From: Pseudomonadota bacterium
Lineage (GTDB): Bacteria; Pseudomonadota; Gammaproteobacteria; Ga0077536
Assembly: GCA_016719885.1 (NCBI GenBank)
Contig: JADJYF010000026.1
Location: 496,001-560,000 of the forward strand
Direction of reading: 5' to 3'
Length of the DNA stretch: 64,000 bases
The notes beneath the pieces are model-generated. The model saw nothing but the letters and a program-made list of their open reading frames with translations, was not told the DNA's origin and searched no databases. This document shows positions 25,863-35,186 of this stretch, piece by piece. The position numbers were made by a program, and so were the translations under genes. The number at the start of each line of letters is the position of its first letter. The first letter of the stretch is position 1.

Positions 25863-27736
25863 ACGGGCCCGCGGTTGAAGGCGATGACCTTGGCGGTGTC
25901 GGTGGCGCCCGGCTGCACGACGCCGAGATCCGGCACCGCTTCGCGCAGCAGGCGCTCGATGGCCGCCTCGTCGAAGGTCTCGACCGCGCGCGCCAGCGCT
26001 GCGAGCAGCTCGGCCAGCTGCCGCGGCTCGACTTCCACGTGCTGGGCAAGGCGAATCTTGTGATGCGGCGTCGGCGTCAGCTTTTCGGCGTCGAGGAACA
26101 ATTCCTCGTTGAGCTTCTCGCCCGGCCGCAGGCCGGTGTAGACGATCTCGATGTCGACACGAGGCTCGCGGCCCGACAGGCGAATCATCTGCTCGGCGAG
26201 ATAGGTGATGTTGACCGGCTCGCCCATGTCGAGCACGAAGATCTCGCCGCCGCTGCCGACCGTTGCCGCCTGCAGGATCAATTGGCTGGCCTCGGCGATG
26301 GTCATGAAATAGCGGCGCGCCTCGGGGTGGGTGACGGTGACCGGTCCGCCGGCGGCGATCTGCGCCTGGAACAAGGGCACCACGCTGCCGGCCGAACCCA
26401 GCACATTGCCGAAACGCACGGTGATGTAGCGAGTGGCGGCGCGGCGTTTGCGTGTTTCGCACAACAGTTCGGTCAGGCGCTTGGTGGCGCCCATGATGCT
26501 GCTCGGGCGCACCGCCTTGTCGGTCGAGATCAGCACGAAGCTGCCGGTGCCGTGACGCTCGGCGGCCTCGACCATCTCCAGCGTGCCGAACACGTTGTTG
26601 CGCACCGCTTCGCGCGCCTGGTTCTGCAGTATCGGCACATGCTTGTAGGCGGCCGCGTGCAGCACCAGCGCCGGCTTGAAACGCTGAAAGACGTGTTCCA
26701 CCGCCGCGCGATCGCACACATCGCCCAGCACGAAGTCGAGATGACGCGCCGGATAGGCGCCGCGCAGTTCGCGTTCGATGAGATAGAGATTGTGTTCGGA
26801 CTGTTCGAACACCACCAGCCGCTCGACCCCCAGCGCCACCACCTGGCGACACAGCTCCGAGCCGATCGAGCCGCCGCCGCCGCTGACCAGCACCACCTTG
26901 CCGGCCAGCGCCGATTGCACGCGCTGCCAGTCGAGCACGACCTTGTCGCGCCCCAGCAGATCGTCGATTTTCACGTCGCGCAAGGCATTCATGCTGGCGC
27001 GGCCGGACACCATGTCGTGCAATTGCGGCAGGGTGCGGAAAGGTTTGCCGCTCGCTTCGCACAGTTCGACGATGTGGCGCATCTGCGCGCTGCTGGCGCT
27101 CGGAATGGCGATGATGATGATGTCGGTGTCGCGGCGTTTGACGACCTGCGGAATGTCGGCGATGCGCCCCAGCACCGGCACGCCGTGGATGCGCGAACGG
27201 GCCAGTCGCGCATCGTCGTCGACGATGCCCACCGGCAGGTAGCCGCCGTCGCGCAGCATGTCGCGCACCACGCCTTCGCCGCCCTCGCCGCCGCCCACCA
27301 CCAGCACGCGGGTCGCGGCGGTGACGCTGCGCAGGTTGAAGGAGTGATCCTTCCACAGGCGGAACGCCAAACGCGGCCCGCCCAGCAGCGCCATCAGGAA
27401 CAGCGGGTAGAGCACGAACATCGAGCGCGGAATATTGACCAGGCGACTGATGAGGAACAGCGACAGGCCGATGCACACCGTGCCCAGCACCGCCGCGCGG
27501 ATGATGTTCCACAGGTCCTTCAGGCTCGCGAAACGCCACAGGCCGCGATACAGACCGAAGCGCCAGGCCAGCGCCGCCTGCACCGCCACCACCACCGGCA
27601 ATGCCATGAGGCCGGCATGCAGGTGCTGCGGGGGCGGCACGGCGAAATTGAAACGCGCGCACAAGGCCAGCATCCACGCCAAGGCGATGGCCAGCAGGTC
27701 ATGCAGGATGATCTTGAGACGGGGCGTGAACGACAC
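25859..27736 (-). CDS. WbpM/FlaA1-type nucleotide-sugar 4,6-dehydratase
   Basis: A 625-residue membrane-bound short-chain dehydratase/epimerase. Four N-terminal helices (to about residue 130) are followed by a Rossmann-like linker domain (VLVVGGGEGGEGV) and the catalytic domain beginning VVLVSGGGGSIGSELCRQ. The active site shows LISTDKAVRPSSIMGATKR, with Met in place of the usual Tyr (M-x3-K) as in WbpM, PglF and related dehydratases. It likely converts UDP-GlcNAc to a 4-keto-6-deoxy sugar for the surface glycan. The start is GTG; the stop codon comes from the adjacent repeat. Confidence 0.9.
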   Translation of the reverse strand: MSFTPRLKIILHDLLAIALAWMLALCARFNFAVPPPQHLHAGLMALPVVVAVQAALAWRFGLYRGLWRFASLKDLWNIIRAAVLGTVCIGLSLFLISRLVNIPRSMFVLYPLFLMALLGGPRLAFRLWKDHSFNLRSVTAATRVLVVGGGEGGEGVVRDMLRDGGYLPVGIVDDDARLARSRIHGVPVLGRIADIPQVVKRRDTDIIIIAIPSASSAQMRHIVELCEASGKPFRTLPQLHDMVSGRASMNALRDVKIDDLLGRDKVVLDWQRVQSALAGKVVLVSGGGGSIGSELCRQVVALGVERLVVFEQSEHNLYLIERELRGAYPARHLDFVLGDVCDRAAVEHVFQRFKPALVLHAAAYKHVPILQNQAREAVRNNVFGTLEMVEAAERHGTGSFVLISTDKAVRPSSIMGATKRLTELLCETRKRRAATRYITVRFGNVLGSAGSVVPLFQAQIAAGGPVTVTHPEARRYFMTIAEASQLILQAATVGSGGEIFVLDMGEPVNITYLAEQMIRLSGREPRVDIEIVYTGLRPGEKLNEELFLDAEKLTPTPHHKIRLAQHVEVEPRQLAELLAALARAVETFDEAAIERLLREAVPDLGVVQPGATDTAKVIAFNRGPV

Positions 27737-27754
27737 CGGTTCAGCGCTCCGGGT

Positions 27755-28741
27755 TCATGAACGGGACAGTGGCAAGGTGCGATGCAGCCATAGCCAGATG
27801 ATAGCAAGAAGCCCATACACCGGCAGTGCAACAGCCGCGCCGTGGGCGCGCGCCAAGGCCGCCGCCGGCCAACACAGGAGCACGAGCAAGGTTGCCAGCA
27901 CGACGCTCAATCGCGCGGGCGACCAGCCCTGCAACACCAGGCGTTGATAGACATGCTCGCGATGCGCGCGCCACACCGGCACACCGCGCAAGGCGCGCGC
28001 CAGCAGCGTCAGGCTCGCATCGGTCACGAACGGCGCGACCAGCACCAGCCCCGACCACGGCACGCCCTGCCCGCGCGCCGACAGCATCACCAGCGCGGCC
28101 AATTCGAAGCCGAGAAAGTAGCTGCCCGCGTCGCCGAGGAAGATGCGCGCCGGATGCCAGTTCCAGCGCAGGAAACCGAGCGCCGCGCCGGCTATCGCCA
28201 CCGCCGCGAGCGCCGCGCCGGTGTCGCCCGCCATGACAAACAAGGCGGCCAGGCCCAGCGCGGCGGCGCCGGCCTGCACGCCCGCCACGCCATCGGCGCC
28301 GTCCATGAAGTTGAACAGGTTGACCGCCCACACCAGCGCCAGGCCGCACAGCGCCCGCTCGGCCCAAGCGTATTCGGCCGGCAATGCGCCGTAGACGAAC
28401 ACCAGACTCAACAAGGCTTGTACGCCGAAACGCATCGCCACGCCGCGACTGGCGCGATCGTCGGCCCAGCCGAGCGCCGCGAAACCAAGCGCCACCGCCG
28501 TCATGACCCACGGCGCGGGGCCGGACCATACACCACTCGCGAGCAGCGCGATGTGCATGGCCAGCACCACCGCCGCGATCGCGAGGCCGGCGCCGCGCGG
28601 CACCGGCGCCGCGTGCAGGCTGCGCGCATTGGGCACGTCGATGACCGCCGCGCCTTGCAACAGCGGAATGAGGCGCCGGGTCGCCGCCGCGCAGGCCAGC
28701 GCGGCAAGCAGCAACACCGCGAGGCACTCGAACACGATCAT
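27755..28741 (-). CDS. WecA/WbpL-like undecaprenyl-phosphate glycosyl-1-phosphate transferase
   Basis: Initiating enzyme that transfers a sugar phosphate (HexNAc or derived 6-deoxy sugar) from UDP to undecaprenyl phosphate. The 328-residue polytopic protein has about ten helices and the GT4 polyprenyl transferase motifs: the early LIPLLQGAAVIDVPNARS, ADDRASRG, NLFNFMDGADGVAG (Asp-rich catalytic loop) and FLGDAGSYFLGF. It shares a 4-nt ATGA overlap with the epimerase upstream and is followed by the WbpM-like dehydratase, the common wbpL-wbpM arrangement. Confidence 0.9.
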   Translation of the reverse strand: MIVFECLAVLLLAALACAAATRRLIPLLQGAAVIDVPNARSLHAAPVPRGAGLAIAAVVLAMHIALLASGVWSGPAPWVMTAVALGFAALGWADDRASRGVAMRFGVQALLSLVFVYGALPAEYAWAERALCGLALVWAVNLFNFMDGADGVAGVQAGAAALGLAALFVMAGDTGAALAAVAIAGAALGFLRWNWHPARIFLGDAGSYFLGFELAALVMLSARGQGVPWSGLVLVAPFVTDASLTLLARALRGVPVWRAHREHVYQRLVLQGWSPARLSVVLATLLVLLCWPAAALARAHGAAVALPVYGLLAIIWLWLHRTLPLSRS

Positions 28742-29739
28742 GGGTTCGCGTCGCGCCAGGCCGCGCAGGTGATGGCCATCGCCTGCTCGAACGACAGGTC
28801 CGCGTGCCAGTCGAGCTCACGCTCGATGGCGCGCGTGTCGACCACCAGGTTGCCGCCCAGGCGTCGCAGTCGCGTGCCGATGCCGGGCACGGCCGATGCG
28901 AGCGCCAACAGCGTCGCCGGCACGGCCACGAGCCGCGGCCGCACACCGAGACCGCGTGCCATGGCGCGCACCAGTTCGGCGGTCGAGACCTCGACGTCGG
29001 CCAAGGTATAACAACGCACGCCCGGCGTGGCGATGCCGAGCGCACGCACGATGGCGGCGGCGAGATTGTCTACGTAGACGAGGCTGCGCCGGTTATCGAG
29101 CGCGGCAAACGGCAAGGGCACGCCGCGCGCCACCAGCGACATGAGACGCGGCAGGTTGCCCTTCTGCCCCGGTCCGTAAACCAACGGCGGTCGCAGTATC
29201 GTCAGCGCGCCGTCGACGCCGCGCCACGCGGCCGTCAAGGCCTGTTCCGCGGCGAGCTTGCTGCGCCCGTAGTCGTCTGCCGGCGCCGGCGCATCATCCG
29301 CGCTGTAGCGATGCAGACGCTCGCCATCGCGCGGCGAGGATTCACCGTTGACCTTGATGGAACTCAGGTACACGAAGCGCTGGATGCCGACCTCGGCGGC
29401 GGCCACGGCCAGCGCGCGACTGACATCGACATTGAGCGCGTGAAAGTGCGCACTCGATGCGCCGCGCGTGCCGTCATGGGTGACGGCGGCGAGATGCGCG
29501 ACGGCATCGACACCGGCGAGCCACGGCCGCCAATCGGCGACCGCGGTGAAATCACCGACCGCGCGCACCTGCCGCACCTCCGGCAGTGCGCATGCGTCGC
29601 GCACCAGCGCTATCACTTCCACGCCACGCGCGGCCAGCGCACGACACAGCACACGGCCCACGAAACCGTTCGCACCGCTGACCAGCACGCGCTTCGGCCC
29701 GGCGCCGCCGACCTCGTCGATGACAATGCGCGCGTTCAT
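28738..29739 (-). CDS. NAD-dependent epimerase/dehydratase (WbpV/galE-like)
   Basis: A 333-residue extended short-chain dehydrogenase. It has the NAD motif GANGFVG, the VYLSSIKVNG serine, the YGRSK catalytic Tyr-Lys pair and the downstream substrate loop LRPPLVYGPGQKGNLPRL. Proteins of this type next to WbpL/WbpM homologues reduce or epimerise the 4-keto sugar (for example WbpV). It starts at ATG 29739, overlapping the glycosyltransferase stop by 4 nt. Because of the frameshift in that upstream gene the two are joined in one long open frame, which I do not regard as a true fusion. Confidence 0.85.
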   Translation of the reverse strand: MNARIVIDEVGGAGPKRVLVSGANGFVGRVLCRALAARGVEVIALVRDACALPEVRQVRAVGDFTAVADWRPWLAGVDAVAHLAAVTHDGTRGASSAHFHALNVDVSRALAVAAAEVGIQRFVYLSSIKVNGESSPRDGERLHRYSADDAPAPADDYGRSKLAAEQALTAAWRGVDGALTILRPPLVYGPGQKGNLPRLMSLVARGVPLPFAALDNRRSLVYVDNLAAAIVRALGIATPGVRCYTLADVEVSTAELVRAMARGLGVRPRLVAVPATLLALASAVPGIGTRLRRLGGNLVVDTRAIERELDWHADLSFEQAMAITCAAWRDANP

Positions 29740-30891
29740 GCTCGGCCACCGAGCTGCCGGTAGAGCGCCAGGGTCTGGTCGGCGATGCGTGCGAGGGTGA
29801 ATTCGCGTTCGACTTTCGCGCGCGCCGCCAGCGCGCAGCGCGCCGCCAGCGCGGCATCGTCGAGCATGCGCAGCAGGGGCCGCCGCCAAGGCCTCGGCAT
29901 CCTGCGCCGGCACCACGAGACCGGTCTCATCGGCGATGCAGATCTCGCGACAGCCGGGCACGTCGGTGGCGACCAGTGGACGCGCGCAGGCCGCCGCTTC
30001 CAGCAGGGCGCGCGGCAAGCCCTCGCGCCACGACGGCAGGCACACGATATAGGCCTGCGCGTAGACCGCCGCCATGTCGCGCCGATGGCCCCACCATTCG
30101 ACCGCGCCCGTGGCCAACCACGCGTCGAGATCGCGAGCATCGACCGCGCCGGGATTGGCGGTGTCGTGGGCGCCGACCAAAACGAAGCGCACGTCCGGCC
30201 GCTGCGCACGCACGATGGCGGCGGCGGCCACGAATTCATACACGCCCTTGTCGCGCAGCACGCGTGCCGGCAGCACCACCAGCGCGCCGTCGCGCGGCGG
30301 CAGCGGCGTGGCGGGAAACTCGGCGAGGTCCAGCCCCGCCCCGGCGATGATACTGGCGCGTCGCGGCGAGGCGATGCCGCAGCGAGTCAGCAGTTCGAGA
30401 TCGTCGCGATTCTGCGCCAGCACCCAGGCGTCGTCGCGGCGCGCGACCGACGCCAGCAGACGAATGACCAAGGGCTTCAACAGGCGCGCGAGACCGGCAC
30501 GCGATGAAAAGATGTAGCCGAGGCCGGTAAACGCCAGCACCGCCGGACAGGCGCGCGGCAGCAGGCGCAAGGCCAGCCCGCCAAGCAGGATCGGTTTCAG
30601 CGACACGAGGTGCACCAGGCTAGGCGCGAGTTCACGCATCACGCCGCGCAAGGTCAACAACAGGCGCAGATCGCGCCACGGATAGGTGAGCGCGCGTTCG
30701 AAGGGCAAGGCCACGAACTCGAGACCGAGAGCGCGTATCGCCGCCGCGTGTTCGCTTTCGCGGGCCGCTACCACCACGCGCCAGCCGGCGTCGCGCGCAC
30801 GCTGCGCGAGGCCCACGCGGTGCGACATGAAATACCAGTCCTCCGTCACCACGAACAACAGGCAGGGGCGCGCATCATTGGCTGGCGTCAT
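29736..30891 (-). pseudogene. Family 4 glycosyltransferase, interrupted by a +1 frameshift near its 3' end
   Basis: The N-terminal ~335 codons encode a GT4 enzyme (FVVTEDWYFMSHRVGLA start, nucleotide-binding half with PSWREGLPRALLEAAACARPLVATDVPG). At about 29880, within a GGCGGCGGCCCC tract on the minus strand, the register shifts. The true C terminus (PLLRMLDDAALAARCALAA to RQLGGRA) is in another frame and ends at 29736, where it overlaps the epimerase start as ATGA. Removing one G restores a ~384-residue protein. In the given sequence the frame instead reads into the epimerase gene. Start ATG 30891 overlaps the asnB stop. Confidence 0.8.
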
Positions 30892-32834
30892 GACATGCCG
30901 CCCCAACGCGCGCGCCAGCACTCGAACATCAGCAGCGCCCACAAGACGTGTTGATGGTTGCGACGGCCGGACAGGTGTTCCTGCCACAGGCGCTGCACGG
31001 TCCGCGCGTCGAGCAAGGCTGCCGCGCGCAGGCGCGACTCGCTGAGCAGATCGCCCGCCCACGTGCGCAAGGGGCCGCGCAGCCAGGCATCCAGCGGCAC
31101 CGCGAAACCGGCCTTGGCGCGCTCGGTGAGAGCCGGCGGCACGTAGCGTGACAGCACTTCGCGCAGCACCCATTTCGACTGGCCACCGCGCAGCTTCATG
31201 GTCGGTGGCAAACGCCAGGCCAGCGCCACCACCTCGTTGTCGAGAAACGGCACGCGGGTTTCGAGACTGGCGGCCATCGCTGCGCGGTCGACCTTGGTGA
31301 GGATGTCGCCCGGCAGGTAATCGAGCGCATCGGCGAACATCATGGCGCCGGCATCATCGAGCGCTGCAGGCGCGACGAATTTGGTGGACCAACGCTTGCC
31401 CTGCGTACCCAACACCAGTTCGAGGCCCGAACCGAGTTCGGCGGCGGCAGCGTGCATGGCCGCGAGATCCGACGCGGCGGCGAGACGCGCGAGCTTGTGC
31501 AGGCGGTCGCCCGGCGCACCAAAGCGCAGACGCGCGGGCAACAGCGGCGCAAGGCCGAGCAGCACGCGATCCCAATGCGCGGGCGCGATGCCGCCGGCGG
31601 TCTTGATCAACAGCGCGCGCAGCGGCGCCGGCAAGGCGCGCAAGCGACGCCAGGTATCGAGCGCGAGCCCGTAGCGCAAGTAGCCGCCGAACAATTCATC
31701 ACCACCGTCGCCGGTGATGGCGGTGGTGACGCTGCGCCGCGCCAGCGCCGCCACCAGCACGCTCGGGATCTGCGAGGAATCGGCGAAGGGTTCGTCGTAA
31801 ATGTCGGCCAGGCGCGGAATGACGGCCTGCGCTTCGGCGGCGCTGATGCATTGCTCGGTATGCTCGGTGCCGAGATGCTGCGCGACCGCGCGCGCATGGG
31901 GCGCTTCGTCGTAGCCCGCTTCGGCGAAGCCGATGCTGAAGGTGCGCACCGGCCGCGACGACGCGCGCTGCATGAGCGCCACCATCAGCGACGAATCGAT
32001 ACCGCCCGACAGCAGCGCGCCGAGCGGCACGTCGGCCACCATGCGCATCTCGACCGCGCGCGCCAGCGTGTCGTGCACCGCGCTCACTGCCTGCGCATCG
32101 CTCATCGACGACGCACCCGGCGCCGCCCGTTCAATCTCGTCGGCCAGTGACCAATAGGCGCGTGACGTCGGCAGCGTCGGCAGTGCGGCGCGCGCGATGC
32201 TCAGCAGGTGCCCCGCCGGCAGCTTGGCCACCCCATCGAAGATGCTGGCCGGCTCGGGAATGTAGTTGCGGCGAAAGTACGCCGCCAGCGCGTCGCGGTC
32301 GAGCGCGGGCGTGCGCCCATGCAGGCACACCAGCGCCTTCAATTCCGAGCCGAACAACAAGGCGCCGTCCAGCACGCCGTAGTACAGCGGCTTCTCGCCG
32401 AAGCGATCGCGCGCCAGGTGCAAGGTCTCGGTCTGGCGGTCCCACAGCGCCAGCGCGAACATGCCGTTCAGGCGCGGCAGGCAGGCGGCGAGACCATCGC
32501 GCGCGATGGTTTCGAGCAGCACCTCGGTATCGGAATGACCGCGCAGCGCCACGCCGTCGCGCTCGAGCTCGGCGCGCAGGCTTCTGAAGTTGTAGATCTC
32601 GCCGTTGAACACCAGCACGTAGCGGCCGTCGCGTGAACACATGGGCTGCGCGCCGGTGGGCGTCAGATCGATCACCGCCAGGCGACGATGGCCGAGCCAC
32701 AGGCCGGCCGCGGCGTCATGCCATTCGCCGCGCGCATCGGGGCCGCGATGGCTGAGCGTGTCGAGCGCGCGCGCCGCCGCGGCGGCGTCCACCGCGTTTC
32801 GGTCCGCGCGCAGCGCGCCTAGGATGCCGCACAT
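30888..32834 (-). CDS. asnB: AsnB-type glutamine-dependent amidotransferase
   Basis: A 648-residue class-II amidotransferase: Cys nucleophile after the initiator Met (MCGILGAL), the glutaminase motif FNGEIYNF, and a synthetase domain with pyrophosphate loop LLSGGIDSSLM. In glycan loci such proteins often amidate uronic acids rather than make free asparagine; with uronate-forming genes at 52.9-60.9 kb that role is plausible here. It overlaps the upstream glycosyltransferase by 16 nt and the downstream one by 4 nt. A second asnB (49014) is in the same locus; the two are clearly different in sequence. Confidence 0.9.
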   Translation of the reverse strand: MCGILGALRADRNAVDAAAAARALDTLSHRGPDARGEWHDAAAGLWLGHRRLAVIDLTPTGAQPMCSRDGRYVLVFNGEIYNFRSLRAELERDGVALRGHSDTEVLLETIARDGLAACLPRLNGMFALALWDRQTETLHLARDRFGEKPLYYGVLDGALLFGSELKALVCLHGRTPALDRDALAAYFRRNYIPEPASIFDGVAKLPAGHLLSIARAALPTLPTSRAYWSLADEIERAAPGASSMSDAQAVSAVHDTLARAVEMRMVADVPLGALLSGGIDSSLMVALMQRASSRPVRTFSIGFAEAGYDEAPHARAVAQHLGTEHTEQCISAAEAQAVIPRLADIYDEPFADSSQIPSVLVAALARRSVTTAITGDGGDELFGGYLRYGLALDTWRRLRALPAPLRALLIKTAGGIAPAHWDRVLLGLAPLLPARLRFGAPGDRLHKLARLAAASDLAAMHAAAAELGSGLELVLGTQGKRWSTKFVAPAALDDAGAMMFADALDYLPGDILTKVDRAAMAASLETRVPFLDNEVVALAWRLPPTMKLRGGQSKWVLREVLSRYVPPALTERAKAGFAVPLDAWLRGPLRTWAGDLLSESRLRAAALLDARTVQRLWQEHLSGRRNHQHVLWALLMFECWRARWGGMS

Positions 32835-33979
32835 GAGGAGTCTTTCGCGCGCGCCAGCACCGTGTCGTAGAGCGTGCGATAGGCGTTGACGGTGACATCG
32901 AGACTGAAACGCTCGAGCGCGCGCGCACGTGCCCGGCTACCCAGCGCCGCGCGCGCCGCTGCCGGCGCCGCCAGCACTTCGAGCAAGCCTTCGGCCAGCG
33001 CCGCCGCATCGCGCGGTGGCACCACTCGCCCGCTGTCGCCGATGATGGCGGCGACGTCGCCGACGTCGGTCGCGACGAACGGCACCGCGCAGGCCATGGT
33101 CTCGACGATGACATTGGGAAATGCCTCGGTGCGCGACGACAGCACGCCGACGTCGAGGCCGGCGAGCAAGGCCGCCATGTCGTGGCGAAAGCCGAGCAGA
33201 CGAAAGTCTTGCGCGTGACCGCTGCCTTCAATCAAGCGTCGCAGCTCGACATTGCCCGCATCCATGCCCTCACCGCACAGCACGAAGCAGGTCGCCGGGC
33301 GCGCTTTCAGCACGCGTGCCGCCGCCGCACACAGCAGCGCGTGATCTTTATCCGCATGCCAGCGCGCCGGCATGCCCACCAGCAAGGTCTCCGGCGTCAC
33401 GCCCAACAGGCCGCGCAGGCGCACGCCGGCAGCCGCGTCGGGACGGAAGTGTTCGAGGTCGACGCCGTTGGTGATCACTTCGAACAAGTCGGCGGGAAAG
33501 CCGGCCGCGATACGCGCGCGGCGGCCGGCCTCGGAGCAGCTCACCACCCGCGTCGGCACACGGTTCGCAAGCCAAGCGCAGGCGCGCAGCGCCGCGCGCG
33601 TGGTGAGCGGCGTGGTGGCGGCATCGATCTCGGCCTGGTGCACGCCCCAGATCACCGGCACGCCGAGCGAGTAACGCGCCACCAGGCCAGCGAGCAGATC
33701 GGCATGACACAGCCAGGTCTGCACGACATCGGGCGCAAAAGCCTGCAGCGCGCGGCGCAGCGCCACGAGGCCGCGCGGCACATCGAAGATACCGCGCACA
33801 CCGAGTTCCACCACCGGCACGCCGCGCGCCCGCAGCTGCGTCGCCAATGGCCCGCCGCTGGTCAGGGAAACGACCTTGAGTTGATGATCCCTGGCCAGCG
33901 CCGCGCACAGGCGCAGCAGCATGAACTCGGCGCCGCCCGCGCCGAGGCCGGTAATGACGTGGCCGAGGCGCATGCTCAT
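32819..33979 (-). CDS. Family 4 glycosyltransferase
   Basis: A 386-residue GT-B enzyme. The N-terminal acceptor half starts RLGHVITGLGAGGAEFML (Gly-rich loop), and the C-terminal half has FEVITNGVDLEHFRPD, VGMPARWHADKDHALL and the E-x7-E type motif SSRTEAFPNVIVETMACAVP. It is WcaL/WaaG-like; donor and acceptor sugars are not predictable. Start by ATG 33979 (ATG 33973 also possible). Part of the minus-strand block between a GT4 gene and asnB. Confidence 0.88.
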   Translation of the reverse strand: MSMRLGHVITGLGAGGAEFMLLRLCAALARDHQLKVVSLTSGGPLATQLRARGVPVVELGVRGIFDVPRGLVALRRALQAFAPDVVQTWLCHADLLAGLVARYSLGVPVIWGVHQAEIDAATTPLTTRAALRACAWLANRVPTRVVSCSEAGRRARIAAGFPADLFEVITNGVDLEHFRPDAAAGVRLRGLLGVTPETLLVGMPARWHADKDHALLCAAAARVLKARPATCFVLCGEGMDAGNVELRRLIEGSGHAQDFRLLGFRHDMAALLAGLDVGVLSSRTEAFPNVIVETMACAVPFVATDVGDVAAIIGDSGRVVPPRDAAALAEGLLEVLAAPAAARAALGSRARARALERFSLDVTVNAYRTLYDTVLARAKDSSCAAS

Positions 33980-34025
33980 GCCCGCGTTCCGGCGGGCCAC
34001 CGAGCGACGCCAGCTTGGCGCGGCT

Positions 34026-35186
34026 TCAACATTCGGCAATCACCCAGCGCGCGATCTGGCGCCAATCGAAATTCTGCTCGGCATAGGTGCGCGCCAGCGC
34101 GCCGCGCGCCGCCAGGGCTTCGCGCCCCAACGCCACCACGCGGCGAATGACCTTGGCCAGATCGCGCGCATCGTCCGGTGTATGCGTGAACAACCAGCCG
34201 GCCGCTTCCAGTTCGACGATGCCCGGCAGGCGCGCGGCGATGACCGGCCTGCCGCAGCCCGCGTAGTCGCGCACCTTGATGGCCGACGAACCGATCTCGG
34301 CATTGCGGCCCAAGGTGTAGGGAGCGAGCGCGATGTCGAACTGGTTGATGACGGCCGGCGCATCGGCGGTCGCCACCTTGCCGAGAAAGCGCACGCTGTG
34401 TTCGAGCCCCAGGGCCCGCGCCTCGGCGCGCAGGGCGTCGGCCAGTGGGCCGTCGCCCGCAATCCAGAATTCGAGTTCGAGCTCCTCGCGCAGTTCGGCG
34501 AACGCGGCCAGCGCGGTGGCCACGCCCTGCCAGGGATTGAGCAAGCCGATGAATCCCAGCCGCAGCGGCGCGCCTGCCTCGCGTGTCACCGGCAGCACGC
34601 GAAACTTGTCGAGATCCACGCCATTGCCGACCACGAACAGGCGCTCGCGCGGTATGCCGCCCGCCACCAGCAGCTGTGCCAGGCCGTCGGTCACGCAGCG
34701 CGAACGATGCGCACAGCGCGCGGCGGCGAGCTGCGTCCAGCGTTCCAGCGCGCACATCAAGGCGCCGCCGCCACGCACGCGCCGCTCGCTGGCGGTCCAG
34801 CCGTTGTGTTCGACCACCACGCGCATGCCGAGCGCGCGCGCCAGCAGCACCTGCACGAAGCACAAGGTGGTGACACGCACGTAGAGGATGTTCATGCGCC
34901 AGCGGAGGCGCGCCTCGATGATCTTCGGCAATTGCCACAGCGCATCGAACATGCCGGGCAGGCCGAAGCGCGTGCCCGACGGCGTGACCACCGCCAGCGC
35001 GCCGAAACGCGCGACCGCCGCCGCCGCGCCGTCACGGCCCGGCGTCAGCATGCGCACCTCGTGCCCCAGGGCGACGAAATTCGTGAGCAGCGCCGACTGG
35101 TGGCCGGCATCGCCCTCGCCGCGCGCGAAGTCGACGAGGTTGCTCATCAGCACGCGCTTGGTGTCGGGGCGTGGCTTACGCGTCAT
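34026..35186 (-). CDS. Family 4 glycosyltransferase
   Basis: A 386-residue GT4 protein. Motifs: N-terminal VDFARGEGDAGHQSALL and HEVRMLTPG, central FVVGNGVDLDKFRVLPV, LRLGFIGLLNPWQGV, and the C-terminal IGSSAIKVRDYAGCGRPVIA, in which the usual Glu region is IKVRDY rather than EGFG. It resembles the glycosyltransferases of WecH/CapM-like clusters. The ATG at 35186 overlaps the stop of the next upstream glycosyltransferase gene by 4 nt, so the pair is translationally coupled. Confidence 0.87.
   Translation of the reverse strand: MTRKPRPDTKRVLMSNLVDFARGEGDAGHQSALLTNFVALGHEVRMLTPGRDGAAAAVARFGALAVVTPSGTRFGLPGMFDALWQLPKIIEARLRWRMNILYVRVTTLCFVQVLLARALGMRVVVEHNGWTASERRVRGGGALMCALERWTQLAAARCAHRSRCVTDGLAQLLVAGGIPRERLFVVGNGVDLDKFRVLPVTREAGAPLRLGFIGLLNPWQGVATALAAFAELREELELEFWIAGDGPLADALRAEARALGLEHSVRFLGKVATADAPAVINQFDIALAPYTLGRNAEIGSSAIKVRDYAGCGRPVIAARLPGIVELEAAGWLFTHTPDDARDLAKVIRRVVALGREALAARGALARTYAEQNFDWRQIARWVIAEC

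Noticed and set aside
28738..31173. Apparent 811-residue glycosyltransferase-epimerase fusion
   Set aside because: The GT4 C terminus and the ATGA junction exist in another frame, showing two genes and one frameshift; also the frame extends upstream into asnB without homology.
30888..32834. AsnB as plain asparagine biosynthesis
   Set aside because: Not excluded, but its position between glycosyltransferase genes and a second paralogue in the locus make a glycan role more likely.
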